A stretch of DNA of 64,000 bases from assembly GCF_049331405.1 (NCBI RefSeq), contig NZ_CP186275.1, positions 284,126 through 348,125 of the forward strand, in the 5' to 3' direction. The notes under the pieces were generated by a model. It ran no database searches and had not been told where the DNA came from. It worked only from the letters and a program-made list of their open reading frames with translations. Positions 41,401 to 50,245 of the stretch are shown here, piece after piece. Both the position numbers and the translations under genes were made by a program. This DNA comes from PoT sp049331405. Its GTDB lineage: Bacteria > Planctomycetota > Planctomycetia > Isosphaerales > Isosphaeraceae. Each line of letters starts with the position of its first letter. Within the stretch, counting starts at the first letter, position 1.

Positions 41401-44400
41401 TTCCAGACGCCGCCGCTGGCACCGCCCACGTACACCGTGTTGCCCGACGGATCGGACGGGTCGACGGCGATGGCGGTCACCGAGCCCGAGTAGCCGTTGC
41501 CGGGGGCGTTGTTGGTGATCGTGGCCGGGCCGACCGAGGTCCAGGTGTCGTTGGTCAGCGGGTTCGTGGCGTTATCCGCGAAGATGCGGAACCCGACCGT
41601 CGACTGGTCGGCCACCGGCTCGCCCAGGCCGCTGATGGGGACGGCCTTCTGGAAGGTCAGCGACCAGCTCGTCAGGCTGCCGATGCGTCCGGTGCTCGTC
41701 GCCGCGTCGTTCTTGATGACCAGCTTCCACTGGCCTCCGGCGGCCTTGCCGTTGAAGGCGCTGAGGGGCTGCTGCGGGAGGAACCGGCCGACGAAGGGGG
41801 GCCCGCCGTTCTGGATCGGCGTGGTCGCCTTGTCGTCGAAGATCGTGTTGCTGAAGCCGGGGTTGCCGCTCGTCGACCCGACGTTCGTGAAGAGTTGGAC
41901 CTGCGTGCCGTCGGGGCCGATCAGCGTGGCCTCGAGGTCCGGGTCGTTCGGATAGGCGATGTTCAGGGTGAGGGTCAGGTCCTGGGCGAGGAACCCGGCC
42001 GGGACGTTGAGGATCGAGGTCGTCGTCGTCCCCGAGGAGATCGCCGCCGGCACGTTCGTCGAGTTGTAGGTGACGGCGACCGAGGTGCCCGAGGGGGTCT
42101 GCTTCAGCAGGTCGACGCCCGCGTTCTGGTTCGCGTCCATCGCGTCGCCGGCCGCCGACTTGATCGACGAGTCGAGCTGGACCGTGTACGTGCCCGAGAG
42201 GTACTGGGTCGGGAACGTGATCCGGAACGTCTTCGGGTGCGCCGGATCCGAGTCGTTGCCGAGCGGGTTCGGCGTGATCGTGATCGTCGAGACGCCGTTC
42301 GACGTCAACGGGATGGCGCCCGAGGGGCCCATGATCCGCAGGACGTCGGCCGCCGTGAACGAGGTCGGGTCCATCGGCCGATCGAACGTGATGTCGATCG
42401 AGCTGACGCTGCCGTTCGTCACGAGGTTATCGGACGAGGGGGTCGCGTTCGGGATCGACGAGCTGACGACCTTCGGCCCGCCGAGGACGAGCGGCAGGGT
42501 GTTGGAGTCGTACGGGGCGGGGAAGAACTGGCCCGAGGGGGGCAGGATGAACCCGGCCGTCGCGGTCGAGTACGGGGCGGCGTAGACGTCGCCGAGGCCG
42601 CTGCCCGTGGCCGCCGCCTCGCCGGTGACGCCGTTGCCGTTCTGGTCCATCAGGTTGCCCTGGGACGTGCCGGTCGACGAGACGGTCCGGATCCGGTCGC
42701 GGATGTTCGGGCCGACCTCGTAGCTGTACGTCCCGACCGCCGTCCGCGGGGCGAACCGGATGAGGAACTGGGTCACGCCGAAGGCGCTGCTGCCGGCCTT
42801 GAGCGGCACGACCGAGGTCACGGGGATCGCGGCGCCCGAGGAGTTGGCCACCGTCGTGTCGCGGTAGAAGACGGCGACGTCGGCCGCAGTGAACGTGCTC
42901 GGGTCGACCGGGCGGTCGAACGTCACGGTGAACCCGCTGACGGTCGGCGTGCCGGTCGAGTCCGGGGCGTTGATCGTCACCGACGTGTTGCTGGTGGAGA
43001 CGTAGGTCGTCTGCTGGACCGCCCCCTGCGTGCTGGCGATGATCCTCGGCCCGGCGACGTAGGTCGCCTTGACCGTGCGGATGTCGAGGAGCTGCTTGCC
43101 GTCGCCGCCGCCGTTGAGGTTGCTCGACCAGGCGGGGAAGGCCTTGCCGTCGTAGACCGCCAGGCCCTGGCGGGTGCCGAAGCCGTAGGTCGTGTCGGTG
43201 CCGACCAGCTGGCTGTCGGGGATCGGGCCGAGGACGACGTTCGGGTTGTCGGTGATCGCGTCGTGGGCCGTCTGGGCGGTGTTGGCGAAGACCTGCGGGG
43301 CGAACGAGTTTCCGCCGTCGCTGCTCGCCGCGAGGTAGGTGACGACCCGGGAGTTCGCCGCGTCATTACGCGAGTCGAGCCACGACAGGAAGACGGTGCC
43401 GGTGGCGGCGTCGACCTGGATCTCGGGCTCGAACTGGGTGCGGCCGGTCGTCACGGCGCCGGTGGCCGGATAGAAGCCCGAGTTGCTCTCGCTGAAGCCG
43501 TCGTTGACGGCCTGGTCGTCGTTGATGAGCTGCGGCAGCGACCACGTGATGCCGCCGTCGTCCGACGTCCGCATGAAGATGTCGGTATTCGCCGCCTGGT
43601 TCAGGCCGGCGTTGTAGATGTGGTTGACGTAGGTCAGGTAGAGCCGGCCCTGGAACTGGCTGTAGGCGCCCAGGGTGTTGTCCGAGGCGATCGTCGCGTT
43701 GGGGGCGACGCCGAGCGGCGAGTCCGGGGTCTTGACCGGGTACGCATTGCCGACGGCACCGCGGACGTCGGTCGAGGTCACGAACGTCTGCGCCCCGCGC
43801 TGCATGCCCGAGACGAGGTTCAATGACCAGCCGCCGAGCGAGCCCGCGCTGCCGTTCTTGGTGTCGGTGATCTGCAGCGTCCAGGTGCCGTTGAGCTGCG
43901 CCTTGGTGGCGCCGGCGTAGGCCGCGTCGAGGTTCAGCTCGGGGCGATACGTGCCGAGGAACGGCGCGGTGCTCGCCTGGTTGTTGATCCCCCTGGCGGC
44001 GAAGTCGGTGAGCGTGGTCCCGCTGACGAGGCCGCTGGTCGAGACGCCCATGTTGGCGCCCGTGATCGTCCCGGCGGCGATCAGCGTCACTGAGGGGAGG
44101 CCGCTGCCGGTCGGAGGGATCAGCACCAGGCTCAGGTCGGCGAGGGACGGGTGCGTGATGTTGAGCGTGACGCTCAGGTGGCTCAGGCTGGTGAAGCCGG
44201 CGTCGGTGATGCTGACCGGCACCGTGAAGTTGGTCGGCGTGACGACGCTCGGCGTGGCGCTGGTGGCGTCGATGATCGAGCCGCCGGGCCCGGTGAAGAC
44301 CTGCGAGCTGGCACCGCTGACGACCGTCGACCAGATGAAGTCCTGCGGGACCGGGGTGTTCTGGACGCCGGAGCCGAAGTCGTCATAGACGACCGTGACC

Positions 44401-45332
44401 TGGCCCCCCTTCACCGCCGGCTCGTTCCCGTTGGCCGGGCGGCCCTGGCTGATCGCCAGGCGAGGCGCCCCGTAGCGCTGCGAGCCGAACGAGCCGCCGG
44501 TGTCGACCGTGATCGGGCCCGAGAAATTGGCCCCCTGGTTCGACGACGCGATGAGCTGGATCTCGTTCGGGTTCCAGTTCGTCGCGTTCTGCGGCGCGGT
44601 GTTGACCGTCTGCCAGGCGATGTAGATCGAGCCCGCCGTCGGGTCCGACTGCACGTAGGGGTTGCCGTTGGCGTCGGTGTCGGTGAACGACTTCAGGTTG
44701 TCGTCGACCGCGAGGATCGGCGTCAGGGCCGAGTCCTGCTGCGACTGGTAGACGATCTGGTCGGCCAGGTCGCGGACCGGCGTCGAGCCCGAGAAGTCGA
44801 ACCGATTCAGAACGATCGCCGACACGCCCGAGGTCAGCGAGTTGTGGTTCACGTCGACGATATAGAAATTGTCGTCGCGGTCGAAGGCGATGCTGGGGTC
44901 GGTCGCCAGCGAGTACGGCTTGATCGGGTTCGACGTCGTCGGGTCGGCGACGTTGCCGAGCTGCCGCGGCGACGCCCAGGTGTTGCCGCCGTCATTCGAG
45001 AACGAAAACTCGACGAAGACCGTCGTGCCGGGGGCGAGCAGCGGGTCGTTGCGGACCCAGACCGCCGCCATCTTGTTCGGATTATTCTTATCGATCGCGA
45101 TCGAGGGGGTGCTCTCGCTCCCCTCCGAGCCGGAGAGGTTGATCTGGGAGTTCAGGGTTACCGACGGCGACGGCAACGTCGAGGTGGTGGTGGTCGACAG
45201 CAACGTCCTTGTTTCGAGGCTCTCTAGCGCCATCCGGCGGAGTTTTGCATTTCTGGCCGCTACGCCTCGCAACCCGGAGCGGGTCCGCGCACGGCTCCCC
45301 TTCGATTCGACCTCGGATGCATCCGAACGCAT
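35499..45332 (-). CDS. Giant surface protein 1: P domains, Asp-box propellers, Ig-like and FG-GAP modules
   Basis: 3277 residues from ATG 45332; GGAGAG is six bases upstream (an ATG two codons earlier touches it). Near residues 36-46 is the LEPR-XLL motif LESLETRTLLS, a planctomycete export/surface mark. Then: Asp-box strands (SNDGGNTWASP, SDDGGITWSLP), a proprotein convertase P domain (about 365-505), Ig-like modules with FDRPMDPTSFTAADVL, a second P domain (about 1115-1235), a long Asp-box propeller region (1240-2290; GGASGGVWKTTNF, STDGGATWTLLDS, TTNQGRSWLVIGD), Ig modules, and 12 FG-GAP/VCBS-like modules (about 2630-3210) of the type IPVPGDYDGVGxxxxAVYRP. The tail is basic (LRRRFGRFFG). 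Probably an exported adhesin or matrix protein; no catalytic site seen. Confidence 0.9.
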   Translation of the reverse strand: MRSDASEVESKGSRARTRSGLRGVAARNAKLRRMALESLETRTLLSTTTTSTLPSPSVTLNSQINLSGSEGSESTPSIAIDKNNPNKMAAVWVRNDPLLAPGTTVFVEFSFSNDGGNTWASPRQLGNVADPTTSNPIKPYSLATDPSIAFDRDDNFYIVDVNHNSLTSGVSAIVLNRFDFSGSTPVRDLADQIVYQSQQDSALTPILAVDDNLKSFTDTDANGNPYVQSDPTAGSIYIAWQTVNTAPQNATNWNPNEIQLIASSNQGANFSGPITVDTGGSFGSQRYGAPRLAISQGRPANGNEPAVKGGQVTVVYDDFGSGVQNTPVPQDFIWSTVVSGASSQVFTGPGGSIIDATSATPSVVTPTNFTVPVSITDAGFTSLSHLSVTLNITHPSLADLSLVLIPPTGSGLPSVTLIAAGTITGANMGVSTSGLVSGTTLTDFAARGINNQASTAPFLGTYRPELNLDAAYAGATKAQLNGTWTLQITDTKNGSAGSLGGWSLNLVSGMQRGAQTFVTSTDVRGAVGNAYPVKTPDSPLGVAPNATIASDNTLGAYSQFQGRLYLTYVNHIYNAGLNQAANTDIFMRTSDDGGITWSLPQLINDDQAVNDGFSESNSGFYPATGAVTTGRTQFEPEIQVDAATGTVFLSWLDSRNDAANSRVVTYLAASSDGGNSFAPQVFANTAQTAHDAITDNPNVVLGPIPDSQLVGTDTTYGFGTRQGLAVYDGKAFPAWSSNLNGGGDGKQLLDIRTVKATYVAGPRIIASTQGAVQQTTYVSTSNTSVTINAPDSTGTPTVSGFTVTFDRPVDPSTFTAADVAVFYRDTTVANSSGAAIPVTSVVPLKAGSSAFGVTQFLIRFAPRTAVGTYSYEVGPNIRDRIRTVSSTGTSQGNLMDQNGNGVTGEAAATGSGLGDVYAAPYSTATAGFILPPSGQFFPAPYDSNTLPLVLGGPKVVSSSIPNATPSSDNLVTNGSVSSIDITFDRPMDPTSFTAADVLRIMGPSGAIPLTSNGVSTITITPNPLGNDSDPAHPKTFRITFPTQYLSGTYTVQLDSSIKSAAGDAMDANQNAGVDLLKQTPSGTSVAVTYNSTNVPAAISSGTTTTSILNVPAGFLAQDLTLTLNIAYPNDPDLEATLIGPDGTQVQLFTNVGSTSGNPGFSNTIFDDKATTPIQNGGPPFVGRFLPQQPLSAFNGKAAGGQWKLVIKNDAATSTGRIGSLTSWSLTFQKAVPISGLGEPVADQSTVGFRIFADNATNPLTNDTWTSVGPATITNNAPGNGYSGSVTAIAVDPSDPSGNTVYVGGASGGVWKTTNFLTTNPAGPTYIPLTDFGPTFGLNIGSIAVFARNNDPTQSIIIAGTGNANAIAGNGGLGGNTSQGVGFLLSTDGGATWTLLDSTDNSLAFASRDHLFAANGGTSTYKVIVDPRPTPTGQVIMYAAMGGTNGGLWRSIDTGQHWTLMKSGQATDVTFDLNSATVDVNSNPTGNVNVLYAAFAGDGVYISPNRGQSFDRMNGGNVDPLIRDPDTTGGGQPQAITVNNGTFPTSGIGRITLAKPALIASNVARADVQNLLYEGWIYAAVANTNGKSLGLYLTKDNGTTWTRIYTGTVPSPGTVVAQPSNNPSQSYYDTLGSNTAPNANYNISVTVDPNNPNIVYLGGTNIGQTSGLIRIDATTLYDSHAAVAYDNSRPAGGTEFSSNGRVVLKDVNRGTPTITVFRGNRLTTFSSDQYLNLLQDPTQPYLANSTIYLSNVASFTNDGSGVTWIPFDEMIKSSSNDLESSTGVHQMISIVDPLTGNARLIVADDQGVFTGVDLGNGNLSPGIGNQASPTYSRNGNLQIAQFYYGAAQPSNVAAQAAQALIYGNGLHTGIGQSDPNVVNNGSTTDGNTNWTAPTQGTLGSPNSLNGELDGVGVQVSQQGGMADPNNPGQKLDSVTYQYVMPGLGGLFSDFFQVSVNGNAFVGRTTGLVQVANDPQWPLASASYTNGVVQGNFAVNPLDGNQVIISSNAGRIFSTTNQGRSWLVIGDPNALDGTYAPALTYGAPDPNAPAGVGNLNNFLYAGTVGGHIFVSQTGGGTPGVGNAWTDISTGLDGSPVMKIVADPTRGSHAAYAVTQAGVYWTANSLSGASTVWTNITGNLFNLTTSAFGNSDLTSARIAYLTSMVADWRYVIPNTSGGGSHPVLYVSAEPGVYRSLDNGTTWQIFPDNSTTNGTTPLPTNGAVAPVGGNLPNVHITDLSLALGNIDPTTGRPIATAGDPNNLVASTLGRGTFTIRLAPIVFPNTASSPNNIHLDTTSPPPAGSQAGTASDGTPLVTVARPVIDGFSQQTAFGNKARITFYDLTNPSSPRIIGGYDPSNSSTDVAANWTTSSGSFSIQVNAGAFTFNGKKTIGIQATDASGTKGNMATFVFTLNANLPLPNPPATPTLALSPADDSSGGQKITNVTEPTLLGATDPSTSVKIYKSVNGSPTGPALISGTTDSSGNFILKFASPLADGVYTVQAVATNVFGSSNSQPLTFTIDTHGPTTAPTLLLSPTYDTGIKGDNITSARTPFFIGVTEPNAIVDLYDASTFNPSNPGGNKVLATTTADASGNYKFQLPFNLTNGAISLIAQARDVAGNVGPDSSTLTIQVVTVATDYNNDGKSDLALFERTNPLATWSIQGVTPTGGTLYGSGTKSIPVEGDFIGNGKDQLAYYNPGTATWFIDGLYPNGIQFGMALVDIPVPGDYFGTHVDTIATWRPTTGEWFIGGSPNAPIKLGSQGDIPVPGDYDNIGRTEPAVYNPTTGTFSIYNPLTGTTRSIQVGSPGQIPVPGQYDNTVSSHRTEPAVYNPTTGLMTILGPNNVTRTVQFTQGSIPAPGDYDGDGIDQPAAFLPATGTWTIYNPAGTSSTTTKYGDPGDIPVAGPFNYRKLPVQGDYVGNGFAQFTIFRRTSPTGTWYIGGVSGPNGTKFGPANSIPLQGDFDGNGLTDLATFNSSTATWYVQGLYPNGVQYGAANLDIAVPADYNGVGTTTIAVWRPTTGQWFVAGHGDPLATFGAGANNTPVPGNYDGTGKAEFAVFMPATSSHPTQWQIMGPNGLYTVAYGGANDIPVPGDFDGVGKTQLAVYRPSTQQWFIAGHAQAIQFGGPGDIPVPGDYDGVGHLQIAVYRPSTNQLFIAGHATPIQFGGPGDVPVEAPYAYRVPGNTIVAASVQTANADAVVPPAPTTNSIVASSVTVSAATTTSPASTTPPAPLGRGLRPNQVRLQTRANALASLLSNAEQKHSAPNAGLTSLRRRFGRFFG

Positions 45333-46096
45333 GGTCATCTCTCCGCTGTTATCTAAGCGCCACCCCGGACTTTGGGCGAGTGCGAGCCAATCATGACGTC
45401 ACGTCGAAGAAAGGGATCCGCTACTGGGATCGCCAAAGCATGCAGTCGACCGCGCCGTTAGTCAAATCGGGGCAAGGTACGTCGGACCAACACAAATCAC
45501 GAAGTCAAGCACATATTGCCGACAATTCCGGTCGCATCGCGCCTGGCGACCGATAGAATGCATGAATGCTATCAAGCACTTCTACGACTGTCAACGGCCG
45601 GCCGACGAAATTCCAACCTGATCCGCAAGGTTCGACCAGTTTACATTTACAACCTTCTGAGCGCAAAAGGAAATTGCCTGGCAGAAATTCTCTCAGGACA
45701 TCAACTGTGTTCACCTTAGGTTGGTAACGAAACAACCGGGACATCCCCACTCGCCCGCGCGACCTCCCCTCATCCCGCGACACCTGGCCAACACCGACCA
45801 GCCTTTCGATCCCGGTGGCCGACCGCGCAATCCTCGGCCGATCCGCCGATTCCGGGATCTTGCCGTCGGGCCTACCGCGCAGCAGTCCACGACAACCCCG
45901 CCGGCCGTTGGAAAGGCACGATAGGGCCATCCCCGGGCGTCAGTCCGCTGGAACGCCCTTGTTCCTCGCCCGCGTCCCCGGCGGCTACCACGCCTCAACA
46001 CCGGAGGCCGAGCGGAGAGGCGGCCTCTATCTCTGCCCCTCCGGCGCCTGGCCCCGCGTCTACACGTTCTCTCATGAAGATGGCATGAACGAAGAA
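45333..46096. other. Intergenic upstream of giant gene 1
   Basis: Stretches at 45400-45720 are clearly poorer in GC than the rest of the window (for example GTTTACATTTACAACC near 45636), which fits a promoter and long leader for the giant gene. Open frames here are shadows or lack support. Confidence 0.5.
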
Positions 46097-46151
46097 GGAG
46101 GCCCCGGCAGTCCCCTCGAGCACCAGGCTCGAAGGGCCCGCCGGGGCCTCC
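46097..46151 (-). terminator. Hairpin after giant gene 2
   Basis: GGAGGCCCCGGC (46097-46108) pairs with GCCGGGGCCTCC (46140-46151); a small inner stem TCGAG/CTCGA sits in the loop. It lies 36 bp after the stop of giant gene 2. On the minus strand it is followed by TTCTTCGTTC. Confidence 0.7.
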
Positions 46152-46186
46152 GCTCGACCGATCGGTTCCGTTCCGCTCCGCCCGGC

Positions 46187-49100
46187 TCAGTCGGCCGCGG
46201 AGATGAAGGATGCGAGACGCCGCTGGGCGATGAACTGCCGGAACGACCCGGCGTCGGGCCGCGATTGCAAGGCCTGGGGCCGGATCCGACTCGATCCGAT
46301 CGAACCGGCCGAGGCCTGTGCGGACGTCCTGGGTGCGACACTCTCCCCGGCGTTCGAGGTCGACGTCGAAGCAATCGCCCCCTGCCCGACCGACAGCGCC
46401 GCCGCACTGGCGCCGAAGTCGGCCGACCTGGCGAAGAGCATGGCCGGGCTCAGGGCCTCCCGGTTCGCGTACGGGGCTTTGACGGGGATGTCCTCCGGCC
46501 CGCCGAACGAGATCGGGGCGACCCCGCCGATGAACAGCGTGCCGGGGTTCCCCTGGCGGTAGACGGCCACCTGCGCCTTCCCGTCGCCGAAGTAATCTCC
46601 CGGGACCGGGATGTCCTCCGGGCCTCCGAACTGGATCGGCTGCTGAGATCCGATGAACCACTGCTGGGTGCCAGGCCGGTAGACGGCGATGTCGGTCTTG
46701 CCGTCGCCGTCGTAGTCCTCCGGCACCGGCACGTCGGGCCGGATCGGATTGTCCGAGCCGAACTGGATCGGACCGGTGTGCCCCTGGATAAACCATTCCC
46801 CGGTGCTGGGCCGATAGATCGCCGCCTCGAACTTCGACGGCCCGTCATAATAGCCGGGGACGGGGATGTCGCCCGGCTGGCCGCCGAGCGTGACGATCGG
46901 GTCCGCCGTCCCGCCGACGAACCACTGGCCGGTGGTGGGCCGATAGACGGCGACCTGGGTCGTCCCGTTCCCGTAGTAGTCCCCGGGCACGGGGATGTCG
47001 AGATCGGCCGCCCCGTACTGGAGCCCATTCGGCCCGGTGAAGCCGGGGATGTACCAGGTCGCCGTGCTCGGGCGGTAGAGTGCGATCTGGTCCTTGCCCT
47101 GGCCGAGGAAGTCCCCCTGCACCGGGACGTCGTCCGTCGCCGAACCATAGGCGACGCCACCGGTCGGGGTGACGTTGGGGATGAACCAGATCCCCTGCCC
47201 CGATGAGTCGCGGCGATAGACGGCGAAGTCGACCTTGCCGTCGCCGTTGTAATCCCCCTGCACCGTCCCGGTAGGGAGGAAGGTGACGGTCAAGGGCGTC
47301 GACCCGGCCGGCCCCTGCACCCCCGCCGCGCTCGTCTGCCTCGCCTTGTACGTGTGCTTGCCGGGGGTCAGCGTTCCGGGATCGGTCAGCTTGACCATCC
47401 CCCCCGCGGCGCTGGTGGCGGTCGCCACGGCCTTGTCGTCGCGATAGAGCGTGACGACGCCCCCCGGCACGACCCCCGAGACGTCGAAGACGACGTTCGT
47501 GACGGTCCTCGTCGTCGTGCCGTTGATGGTGGCCGAGGCCGGGTCGAGGACCGGGGCCGAAGGGGCGGCCGGGGCCTTGGTGTCGTAGACTACGGTGATC
47601 GGCGTGCCGATCGGGCTGACGTTCCCCTCCAGGTCGGTCTGCATGGCCGTGTAAGTGTACGAGCCGTCGGCGGGCGCGGTGGCGTCACCGAGCTGGATCG
47701 TCCCGCCGGACGAGAAGGCGTGCGAGGTGACCACCTTGCCGTCGCGGAGCAGCTCCACCGTGCTCCCGGCGACGATGCCTGAGAGGTCGAAGATCGGGCT
47801 GTGCGTGTGCGTGATGCTCGTGATGCCGTCGGAGTTGCTCGGACCCGTGTCGCTGGCCGCATCGAGCCTGAGCCCCGGGGCGGGCGGGGGCGTGGCGTTG
47901 AGAATCATCGAGGTTGGGAAGCCGCCGCCGGGGGCGGTGGGCATGCCGTTGCCCGCCAGATCGACCTGATTGGCCTGATAAATATACGTACCGTTCGGGA
48001 TGATGCCGCGGCCGAGGTTGGTGTCGGCGACCAGGGCGGTGCCGCCTTCCCCGGTGGCGGTCCCGGGCCAGTCGACCAGGGTGGCGACGAGCTCCTCCTC
48101 ACCCGGCACGCCGTCGATCACCGCATAGCGATAGAGCAGGACGGTCGCGTGGGGCTCAACCCCATTGACGTCGAAGATCGGCGAGTTGACCGGGCTCTTG
48201 CTCGGGTCGTTGTTGAAGTTGGTGTAGTGGCCGTTGCGGACCAGGCCCGTGTCGACCGACGGATCGAGGAGGAGCGTCCCTGGGGGGATCGGGGCCCTGG
48301 AATCGATCTCCACCCTGACGTCAGGCCCCGCCGGGCTGCTGTTGCCTGCGGCGTCGACCAGGACCGCGTGATACAGGTAGGACCCGTCGGCGATGACCCC
48401 CTTGCCGGCGTTGATGTCGGCCACCTTGACCGTCCCCCCCGCCCCGCTGGCGATCGAGTTGACGAGGATCGTCGGGCCGATGATGCCGTAGGTGGTCGAG
48501 GTCCGATACAGCTGCACGGTGAGGTTCGCCCCGACGCCCGTGACGTCGAAGATCGGCGTGTTGATCGGCTTCTTATCCGGGTCGTTGTTGAAGTTGGTCA
48601 CGCCGTCGTCGTCATACGTGCCCGAGTCGGTCGAGGCGTCGAGCCGGATCCCCGTCGGCGGGTCGAGCTTGAAGTCGATCGTCGTGCCGGCCCCGATCGG
48701 CCCGACGTTCCCGGCGAGGTCCGTCTGCGAAGCCGTGTAGACGTGCGATCCGAACCCGACCGGGCCCGGATCCTTGATCGAGATGACCCCGCCCACCGGC
48801 GCAGCGTTGGTGATCGTCGCGACGACCACGCCGTCGCGGTAGAGCCTGACGATGGCCTTGGCCTCGATGCCAGAGAGGTCGAACGTCGGCGAGGTCGAGC
48901 TCGTGCTGTCGTCCCCCTTCGTCCCGGTATCGGAGGCGGGGTCGAGCGTTGGAGCCGAAGGAGCGGCCGGGGTCTTCGTGTCGTAGACCACGGTGATCGG
49001 GGAGCCGACCGCGCTGTAATTCCCCTGGAGATCCATCTGCCTGGCGGTATAGGTATACGTGCCGTCGGCGGGCAGGGTCGCGTCGGAGAGCTGGACCGTC

Positions 49101-50245
49101 CCCCCGAGCGTGAGCGACGCCGACCCCACGAGCGTGCCGTTGCGGAAGAGGTCGATCGAGCCCCGGAAGAGGACGCCGCTGAAGTCGAAGACGGGGGCCT
49201 GCGTGTGCGTGATGTTGGTGAGGCCGTCGGTGTGGCTCGTCCCCGTGTCGCTGGCGGCGTCGAGCTTGAGCCCTGGCGTGGCCGGCGGGGTCACGTTGAT
49301 CCAGACCGTGGTCGGGAAGCCGAAGACGCCCGCCGGGTTCCCAGCCACGTCGATGCACGTCGCCAGGTAGACGTAGGCCCCGTTGGGGATGATCCCGTGG
49401 CCGCCGTTGGTGTCGGCCACCAGGGCCGCTCCCGGGTCGCCCGGGACGTCGCCGCCTTGCCAGTCGACGACCTCGCCGACCTTCTCGAACGTCCCCGGTT
49501 CGCCGTTGACCAGCGGGGCTCGATAGAGCTGGACCGTCTGCCCGGGCTCGCTGCCCTTGAGTTCGAAGACCGGCGTGTTGACCGGGCTCTTGCTCGGGTC
49601 GTTGTTGAAGTTGGTGTTGCGGCCGTCATGGTACGGGCCCGTGTCGTACGCGGGGGCGAGCGTGACGACGCCCGGGGGAATGGGGGGCCCGGCCATGTAG
49701 TAAACGAAGTTGGATTGCGGGCTCTCCTCGCTCGTGTTGCCCGCGGCATCCTTGACGACCGCGAAGTAGTAATACGTCGCTCCGCCGGCGATGGTCCCCT
49801 TGCCGGCGTTGGTGTCGGCCACCTTGACGGTGCCCCCCGCCCCGCTGGGGATCTGGCTCACCAGGACCGGGGTGGGATTGCCGAAGCTGTTGGTGTAGCG
49901 ATACAACTGCAGGGTGACGCCAGGCGCCACGCCCGTCACATCGAAGATCGGCGAGTTGACCGGCGACTTGCTCGTGTCGTTGTTGAAGTTGGTTATGCCG
50001 TCGTCGTCGTGCGCGCCAGAGTCGGTCGCCGGATCGAGTCGGACCCCCGTGGGGGCGGCCAGACTCGCCGAGGCGTCGATCCCGGCAATGTCCGCCAGCC
50101 CGTCCCCCCCCGGCATCGACGACAACAGCGTCCGCACCTCCAGCCCTTCCAGGGCCGCGACCCTGAGCCTCGACCTCCGCTGCGCGGCCTTGCGGGGGTC
50201 GGGGCGATCTTTCGACGAGTCGTTCCGTAATTTTACCGTGCGCAT
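46187..50245 (-). CDS. Giant surface protein 2: Ig-like repeats and FG-GAP modules
   Basis: 1352 residues from ATG 50245. LEPR-XLL motif LEGLEVRTLLS lies near residues 32-42. Residues about 57-990 hold roughly nine Ig-like modules of some 100 residues, each with DPxxDTG...NSPIFDVTGV and DTNxGxGIIPNGTYxY or DGSYTYTAxQTDLEGN motifs. Residues about 1000-1290 hold six FG-GAP/VCBS-like modules (DYNGDGKVDFAVYRRD, IPVPGDYYGNGTTQVAVYRP). The tail RPQALQSRPDAGSFRQFIAQ is shared with giant protein 3. No signal peptide of standard type is visible; the LEPR-XLL region presumably directs export. It follows the same plan as giant protein 3 but lacks its P-domain and propeller half. Confidence 0.9.
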   Translation of the reverse strand: MRTVKLRNDSSKDRPDPRKAAQRRSRLRVAALEGLEVRTLLSSMPGGDGLADIAGIDASASLAAPTGVRLDPATDSGAHDDDGITNFNNDTSKSPVNSPIFDVTGVAPGVTLQLYRYTNSFGNPTPVLVSQIPSGAGGTVKVADTNAGKGTIAGGATYYYFAVVKDAAGNTSEESPQSNFVYYMAGPPIPPGVVTLAPAYDTGPYHDGRNTNFNNDPSKSPVNTPVFELKGSEPGQTVQLYRAPLVNGEPGTFEKVGEVVDWQGGDVPGDPGAALVADTNGGHGIIPNGAYVYLATCIDVAGNPAGVFGFPTTVWINVTPPATPGLKLDAASDTGTSHTDGLTNITHTQAPVFDFSGVLFRGSIDLFRNGTLVGSASLTLGGTVQLSDATLPADGTYTYTARQMDLQGNYSAVGSPITVVYDTKTPAAPSAPTLDPASDTGTKGDDSTSSTSPTFDLSGIEAKAIVRLYRDGVVVATITNAAPVGGVISIKDPGPVGFGSHVYTASQTDLAGNVGPIGAGTTIDFKLDPPTGIRLDASTDSGTYDDDGVTNFNNDPDKKPINTPIFDVTGVGANLTVQLYRTSTTYGIIGPTILVNSIASGAGGTVKVADINAGKGVIADGSYLYHAVLVDAAGNSSPAGPDVRVEIDSRAPIPPGTLLLDPSVDTGLVRNGHYTNFNNDPSKSPVNSPIFDVNGVEPHATVLLYRYAVIDGVPGEEELVATLVDWPGTATGEGGTALVADTNLGRGIIPNGTYIYQANQVDLAGNGMPTAPGGGFPTSMILNATPPPAPGLRLDAASDTGPSNSDGITSITHTHSPIFDLSGIVAGSTVELLRDGKVVTSHAFSSGGTIQLGDATAPADGSYTYTAMQTDLEGNVSPIGTPITVVYDTKAPAAPSAPVLDPASATINGTTTRTVTNVVFDVSGVVPGGVVTLYRDDKAVATATSAAGGMVKLTDPGTLTPGKHTYKARQTSAAGVQGPAGSTPLTVTFLPTGTVQGDYNGDGKVDFAVYRRDSSGQGIWFIPNVTPTGGVAYGSATDDVPVQGDFLGQGKDQIALYRPSTATWYIPGFTGPNGLQYGAADLDIPVPGDYYGNGTTQVAVYRPTTGQWFVGGTADPIVTLGGQPGDIPVPGYYDGPSKFEAAIYRPSTGEWFIQGHTGPIQFGSDNPIRPDVPVPEDYDGDGKTDIAVYRPGTQQWFIGSQQPIQFGGPEDIPVPGDYFGDGKAQVAVYRQGNPGTLFIGGVAPISFGGPEDIPVKAPYANREALSPAMLFARSADFGASAAALSVGQGAIASTSTSNAGESVAPRTSAQASAGSIGSSRIRPQALQSRPDAGSFRQFIAQRRLASFISAAD

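Noticed and set aside
35352..43826. Plus-strand open frame of 2824 codons opposite giant gene 1, with other plus-strand frames of 1407 and 1544 codons opposite giant gene 3
   Set aside because: The minus frames contain clear domains (P domain, Asp-box, FG-GAP). The plus frames are monotonous in Arg, Gly, Val, Asp and Ala with no domain, as expected when GC-rich codons with G/C third bases are read in antisense. Length alone is not evidence here.
45711..46796. Minus-strand frame of 361 codons spanning the end of giant gene 2 and the intergenic region
   Set aside because: It overlaps the real frame of giant gene 2 out of register and crosses the terminator hairpin.
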